9,929 nucleotides of DNA from contig QHMQ01000113.1 of NCBI GenBank assembly GCA_003217835.1, forward strand, positions 1 through 9,929, given 5' to 3'. The notes under the pieces were generated by a model. The model made no database searches. It saw nothing but the letters and a program-made list of their open reading frames with translations, and was not told where the DNA came from. Origin of the DNA: Verrucomicrobiota bacterium (GTDB lineage Bacteria; Verrucomicrobiota; Verrucomicrobiia; Chthoniobacterales; UBA10450). Positions 6,811 through 9,929 of this stretch are shown piece by piece; the first letter of the stretch is position 1; each line of letters starts with the position of its first letter. A program made the position numbers and the translations under genes.

Positions 6811-6818
6811 CTCAACCG
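6799..6818 (+). terminator. Hairpin over the stop codon of the TPR gene
   Basis: CGGTTG (6799-6804) pairs with CAACCG (6813-6818). Inner G6806-C6811 and G6805-U6812 pairs extend this to an 8-bp stem with a TTAA loop holding most of the TAA stop. No T-tract follows, so it is at best a 3'-end stabiliser or a factor-dependent terminator. Confidence 0.35.
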
Positions 6819-6841
6819 ACCATCGACCGCTTGTCCTTATC

Positions 6842-6860
6842 CCAAAGTCGACATCTTTGG
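6842..6860 (+). terminator. Weak terminator-like hairpin upstream of tRNA-Leu
   Basis: CCAAAG (6842-6847), 7-nt loop, then CTTTGG (6855-6860), followed by TTTG. It lies between the end of the TPR operon and the tRNA, where transcription would be expected to end. The 6-bp stem is half A/T and the T-run is three bases, so this is only a candidate. Confidence 0.3.
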
Positions 6861-6914
6861 TTTGACCTTGCGGCTCGCTGACGCATGCGCATTGTTGGGG
6901 CGCCGCTGTCGTTT

Positions 6915-6996
6915 GCTCGCGTGGCGGAATTGGCAGACGCGTACGGCTCAGGACCGTATGGGGCAACCCGTGGAGGTTCGAGTCCTCTCGCGAGCA
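6915..6996 (+). tRNA. tRNA-Leu, anticodon CAG
   Basis: This 82-nt cloverleaf has a 7-bp acceptor stem, GCTCGCG (6915-6921) with CGCGAGC (6989-6995), and discriminator A at 6996. The D arm contains GAATTGGCAGA. The anticodon stem is TACGG/CCGTA (6942-6946 with 6954-6958), with loop CTCAGGA placing anticodon CAG at 6949-6951. The long variable arm (TGGGGCAACCCGTG) marks a class II tRNA, and the T arm has loop TTCGAGT. Discriminator A and the anticodon agree with leucine, reading CUG codons. CCA is not encoded, so it must be added by nucleotidyltransferase. The following 195 bases (6997-7191) show no convincing gene; they contain a T-run at about 7018-7025 and an unrecognised 50-codon open frame (7034-7186). 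Confidence 0.97.
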
Positions 6997-7191
6997 GCTT
7001 GGTGAACCGTCTGGCAACCTTTTTTCAGGGACAATGCCCTCGGTGAAGGTATCCCACCACCGTCACGCCACGCCGCGCCCGGCGTCTGCGAGTCGACCGG
7101 AGAGCGCACTGGCGAAGAGCGCGACAATGCACAGCGCAACGACGACGGCCGCTCTTCTCACCCTCAGGGGATGCCGCGCGGATTAACTAAT

Positions 7192-7515
7192 TTATTTTTT
7201 CCCCGTCGCTTTCCTTCTTGCTGCCCAGCGAGCTTTCATCAATTGGGAAAGCCTCCTTCGTCCAGCAGGTGTGATTCCGCCTTTTCTCTTGGGTAAGGTT
7301 GTCGTTGTTTTCCTTCCCGCCTTTTGCTTTGCCCAGCGAGCCCTAGCGGCTGCAGCAAGTTTGGCTCGAGTCGCGGCCGACATCCGTCGACGACCTCCGC
7401 GGGCTGAAGAGCTTGGGGAGGAAGCTCCGAGGATTGAGGAAAGGCGGTTTTCCAAAGCATCGATTTGTCGGCGAATCGAGATGGCTTCTTGTAAAGCTCT
7501 AGTAGATGTGTCCAT
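7192..7515 (-). CDS. Small, very basic histone-like protein with RWAK repeats
   Basis: The protein has 107 residues from the ATG at 7513-7515 and ends in K-K-stop. Residues ~5-30 (STRALQEAISIRRQIDALE) form a short amphipathic, coiled-coil-like helix. The rest is rich in Arg, Lys and Ala and holds two related units: GRRRMSAATRAKLAAAARAR followed by WAKQ near 41-64, and GRRRLSQLMKARWAARRK near 86-103, separated by a Lys/Thr/Gly linker. Small proteins with this MSxxxRAKxAAAxxARWAK motif occur in many soil Verrucomicrobia and Acidobacteria, usually annotated as hypothetical. The charge and repeat pattern suggest DNA or RNA binding, perhaps a nucleoid-associated protein; this is an inference. It lies alone between the tRNA and menG, with AT-rich sequence upstream (7543-7600) that could hold its promoter. 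Confidence 0.75.
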   Translation of the reverse strand: MDTSTRALQEAISIRRQIDALENRLSSILGASSPSSSARGGRRRMSAATRAKLAAAARARWAKQKAGRKTTTTLPKRKGGITPAGRRRLSQLMKARWAARRKATGKK

Positions 7516-7643
7516 GTGTGGTCACATAGCCGGAGTTACCTGAGATAGCAATTATCTTTTATTACAAAATTAGCATTCGATCCGCGCAATTAAAGGCAGT
7601 TGAAGGTTAGAGCTAGAAAAGCAAGCCGTGGTAAACACGCTAA

Positions 7644-8402
7644 ATGGATGGGCAAACGCAACGGATTGCGAGTCAGGTCCGAATGCTCAATCTTGAGAGA
7701 TTGAATAAGTCTAGTATAACGACACAGCCTGAGCGGGTCCGGCAAATGTTCGGGTCAATCGCGCGACGCTACGATTTAGCAAATCATGTGCTGAGTTGCG
7801 GCGCGGATTTCTACTGGCGAAGTCATGCTGCGCAAATCATTGCAAGTTGGACGCCCAAAAGCATTGTCGATCTTGCCACCGGGACAGGAGATCTCGTGCT
7901 CGCAATCCGGAAGAAATTGCCGAACGCAGAAATCGTCGCCGTTGACGTTTTAGCTGAAATGTTGGAGCTGGCGAAGAAGAAGGGCGTGGAGCGAACCGTC
8001 ATGGCTGATGTGATGAGACTGCCCTTTGCCGATTCCTCCTTCGATTGCGCGACGGTTGCCTTCGGTTTGCGCAACCTGGAAGATTGGGGCGGAGCATTAC
8101 GCGAAATGGCACGCATCCTCACTGCGAACGCCCACTTGCTCATTCTTGAATTTTCTCTACCTCGATCGCCGGTCTTTCGCGGGGTTTACCGCTTCTATCT
8201 GCATCGATGTATGCCGTTTCTCGGTTCCTTTGTCACGAGACAAAAGAATGCCTACGATTACCTCGGCCAGTCAATCGAAGAATTTCCTAGCGGCGCGACC
8301 ATGCTTCAATTAATCGAAGCGAGCGGTTTCCGGAACGCCAATGCGGAACCGCTCAGCAGCGGCATCGTTACGATCTATACGGCAGAGAAAAGGCAGGATT
8401 GA
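7644..8402 (+). CDS. menG: Demethylmenaquinone methyltransferase (MenG/UbiE family)
   Basis: This SAM-dependent C-methyltransferase performs the last step of menaquinone synthesis (family members may also methylate ubiquinone precursors). The 252 residues contain VRQMFGSIARRYDLANHVLS near 32-51 (the UbiE N-terminal signature), the SAM glycine loop IVDLATGTGD at 74-83, acidic ribose-binding VAVDVLAEML after the next strand, and VAFGLRNLEDWGGALREMAR. Further on are LLILEFSLPRSP and YDYLGQSIEEFPSG, both conserved in UbiE. The ATG at 7644 gives an N-terminal extension of about 20-30 residues over many homologues. The in-frame ATG at 7683 gives 239 residues and is equally plausible; neither has a clear ribosome-binding site. 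I assign menaquinone rather than ubiquinone because the inferred lineage uses menaquinone. The gene is convergent with the DUF4340 gene, with only 14 bp between stops. Confidence 0.92.
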   Translation: MDGQTQRIASQVRMLNLERLNKSSITTQPERVRQMFGSIARRYDLANHVLSCGADFYWRSHAAQIIASWTPKSIVDLATGTGDLVLAIRKKLPNAEIVAVDVLAEMLELAKKKGVERTVMADVMRLPFADSSFDCATVAFGLRNLEDWGGALREMARILTANAHLLILEFSLPRSPVFRGVYRFYLHRCMPFLGSFVTRQKNAYDYLGQSIEEFPSGATMLQLIEASGFRNANAEPLSSGIVTIYTAEKRQD

Positions 8403-8416
8403 GGGCAATTAGCACC

Positions 8417-9929
8417 CTACCTTGGAGTCGTGACTGGCGAAGCGCTCGCGCTCGCTGAAGGAACCGGTGATGCGTTCGCGCCGGCTGCTGGCGCAGGAGG
8501 GCTCTCAGGCGCGAGCGCGAGAGGCAATCGGAGCAGATTAAGATCGGAATCGTTGATGACAAACGTGCCTTCGCGCTCGTCCACATGCGCAAACCATGTT
8601 CCGGCGCCGGCCATGCTGCCAACGAACAGCCTATGCGGGCTCTTATCGTCGGGCGAAGTCGTGAACGAGATCGCGAGCTGCGGTTTATCGAAGCCATGCT
8701 GCGGGATAGTCGGACCAACCCAACGGACAGCACGTAAATTCGATAGGGTATTGAGCAGCGACCGCAAATTGGCTTGATTAATCGGACCGCCTCCCGCTAC
8801 CCAATTCCATTCCCCTTTTGCGTCCCGCGCAAGCGTCACCTCATATTTCGCAGTCACGCTCAACCGATGAATTTGTTCCGGCTTAAACTTAAAGATCGAC
8901 AATTCCTGCCATTGCAAAGGATTGGTGGAAATTTGATCGATTAATGTGCGTCGGACCGCCACGACAAATGGTTCATCGGCGAGGCGGGCGTAAACCTTAT
9001 CGCCATCCACTTTTCCAAAGGTGATCGTTGCAAAGGCCTGTTCGCCAGCTCGAGTCTCGGCCGTGTTCTCCGAAGCGAATGAACTGAGCGTCAATTGCAA
9101 TTGTGGTTTATCGAGGCCGTATTTCTGCAAATTGGAAGCGACGTCTTCAACAAATCTTGTCACTTGCTCATTTTGTAGCGTGTCAATGAAGCGGCGGACT
9201 TCGCCTGAATTTGCCGGTGTGTTCTTGCTACTGGCGATTGTCCAATCATCACCTTTACGCGCGAGAACGGTCTTACCTTTGCCTGGCGCGTCGATCGTGA
9301 TTCGATCCAGAATATTCGTGTCGATCCGGACCAAATGGTGGTCGCGCAGATCATCTGGTTTAGTGTTAAGAACCTCTTCGATCCTCTTCGGTAGCGTGTA
9401 AACGAACCCACGCGGTGCGAACCGCACATAAGCTTGATCCTTTTCTTTTTGCGATACGGCGCCGATCTGCAGCATCTGACCCTTGTCCTCTTGGCCAAAT
9501 ACCTTGATCGATCCGCCGATCTCAACCTTCTGATCTTTCTTCTCTTCCTGACCAAATAGCGTGATCGATCCACGTGGCTCCGCCAAGCCATAGGCATGCA
9601 GGTCGCCGCGATCATCGGCCACAAATTGTTGAATCCGCGCCGATGTGACATGCGCTATCAAGTCGCGCACCTGCTGTTCATCGGCTCGCGCGCGGAGTGG
9701 CTTCATAATATCCCAATGATCGCCTTTCTTCTGCAGCCCCATTTCACCCGCAGGCGTTTTTAATATGAGACGCGACACCTGCGCGGTGCTCAGGTCCGTC
9801 AATTTCCTGTCCCGAAATTCCTCTGGCTTTTTGTCGATGTCCTTCTTGATGGATTGTCCGGCAAGAAACGTCTCCTTCGAGTCTTCCAAGCGCACATACA
9901 TTTTGCCTTCGAGCGCTGCGTCTTTCCCG
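8417..9929 (-). CDS. DUF4340 domain protein, 5' end beyond the window
   Basis: At least 503 residues are visible. The frame stays open past the Met at 9899-9901 to the window edge (GKDAALEGK precedes it), so the true start lies outside. The sequence is built from repeated DUF4340-type modules: SRLILKTPAGEMGLQKKGDH followed by W, then an allocation segment with ARADEQQVRDLIAHVTSARI, then YGLAEPRGSITLFGQ. The pattern returns as DRITIDAPGKGKTVLARKGD and QKYGLDKPQLQLTLSSF, and again near the C-terminus as YEVTLARDAKGEWNW and HGFDKPQLAISF. DUF4340 proteins usually follow GldG-like and ABC permease genes and are thought to be envelope-associated; their biochemical role is unknown. The protein ends with an Ala/Pro/Ser tail of about 30 residues. 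It also contains an internal ~19-residue tandem duplication. Confidence 0.85.
   Translation of the reverse strand, partial: GKDAALEGKMYVRLEDSKETFLAGQSIKKDIDKKPEEFRDRKLTDLSTAQVSRLILKTPAGEMGLQKKGDHWDIMKPLRARADEQQVRDLIAHVTSARIQQFVADDRGDLHAYGLAEPRGSITLFGQEEKKDQKVEIGGSIKVFGQEDKGQMLQIGAVSQKEKDQAYVRFAPRGFVYTLPKRIEEVLNTKPDDLRDHHLVRIDTNILDRITIDAPGKGKTVLARKGDDWTIASSKNTPANSGEVRRFIDTLQNEQVTRFVEDVASNLQKYGLDKPQLQLTLSSFASENTAETRAGEQAFATITFGKVDGDKVYARLADEPFVVAVRRTLIDQISTNPLQWQELSIFKFKPEQIHRLSVTAKYEVTLARDAKGEWNWVAGGGPINQANLRSLLNTLSNLRAVRWVGPTIPQHGFDKPQLAISFTTSPDDKSPHRLFVGSMAGAGTWFAHVDEREGTFVINDSDLNLLRLPLALAPESPPAPAAGANASPVPSASASASPVTTPR
9458..9571 (-). repeat. 57-bp imperfect tandem duplication inside the DUF4340 gene
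   Basis: Two adjacent 57-bp units (9571-9515 and 9514-9458 on the minus strand) encode GSITLFGQEEKKDQKVEIG and GSIKVFGQEDKGQMLQIGA. About half of the residues are identical. The DNA keeps blocks such as GGATCGATCA and the codons around FGQ in register. The length is a multiple of three, so the frame is preserved. It appears to add an extra beta-strand pair before the YVRF segment that closes this module. Confidence 0.65.

Noticed and set aside
6373..7017. A 214-codon minus-strand open frame crossing tRNA-Leu and the TPR gene.
   Set aside because: It is antisense to a clear TPR gene and runs through the tRNA; the translation has no family character.
7034..7186. A 50-codon open frame (MPSVKVSHHRHATPRPAS...) right after tRNA-Leu.
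   Set aside because: Ser/Ala/Thr/His-rich low-complexity translation in GC-rich sequence, no recognisable family and no ribosome-binding site. The evidence is too weak to call a gene.
6997..7191. A possible integration site or mobile element next to tRNA-Leu.
   Set aside because: No second copy of the tRNA 3' end, integrase or terminal repeats are visible in the window.
7543..7560. AGATA-GCAAT-TATCT followed by TTT as a terminator.
   Set aside because: Stem of only five mostly A/T pairs, and its position upstream of menG and of the basic-protein start fits promoter AT-richness better.
7607..7625. TTAGAGCTAGAAAAGCAAG strongly resembles part of the Cas9 single-guide RNA scaffold.
   Set aside because: It lacks one base of the scaffold, the surrounding stem and following hairpins are absent, and no cas gene or repeat array is present. 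The scaffold's GAAA junction is synthetic. Chance similarity is the best explanation.
8395..8420. AGGG...CCCT as a shared terminator between menG and DUF4340.
   Set aside because: Only a 4-bp stem with mismatches inside; not distinguishable from chance.

Overview
This window looks like a chromosomal stretch from a Gram-negative, menaquinone-using bacterium. Soil Verrucomicrobia (Chthoniobacterales-like) fit best. The reasons are an H-X9-DG pseudopilin tail, DUF2851, DUF4126 and DUF4340 proteins, a BamD-like plus LptE outer-membrane pair, a small RWAK-type basic protein, Ala/Pro/Ser-rich protein tails, and few convincing Shine-Dalgarno sites. The lineage is an inference from gene content; no marker gene here fixes it.

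Left end (1-690): the tail of a pseudopilin-like gene is followed by the first ~80 codons of aroB (3-dehydroquinate synthase). Near position 368 this switches abruptly to the reversed 5' part of a DUF2851 gene. Neither gene continues, so this is a real rearrangement or an assembly chimera. The ~130 bp upstream of the DUF2851 start hold a near-perfect 17-bp palindrome.

Middle-left (690-4043): a DUF4126 membrane protein (minus) is divergent from serS (plus). serS is convergent with a DUF72/YecE-family gene (minus), and the last bases of both genes form one 10-bp-stem hairpin that contains both stop codons.

Middle (4187-6810): an apparent operon on the plus strand encodes a BamD-like TPR protein with a Pro/Ala-rich tail, an LptE lipoprotein overlapping it by a GTGA junction, and a kinesin-light-chain-type TPR protein. 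The first two point to outer-membrane protein assembly and LPS export; the role of the third is unknown.

Right (6915-9929): a tRNA-Leu(CAG), a small very basic histone-like protein (minus), menG/ubiE (plus, menaquinone methylation), and a DUF4340 protein (minus) that runs off the right edge. DUF4340 proteins usually sit beside Gld-type ABC transporter genes, which would lie outside this window.

I see no defence system, CRISPR array, prophage or insertion sequence. Most of the window is ordinary housekeeping and envelope DNA. The points deserving a second look are the aroB/DUF2851 junction, the shared-stop hairpin, the cysteine-free BamD-like protein, the internally duplicated DUF4340 and the small basic protein.
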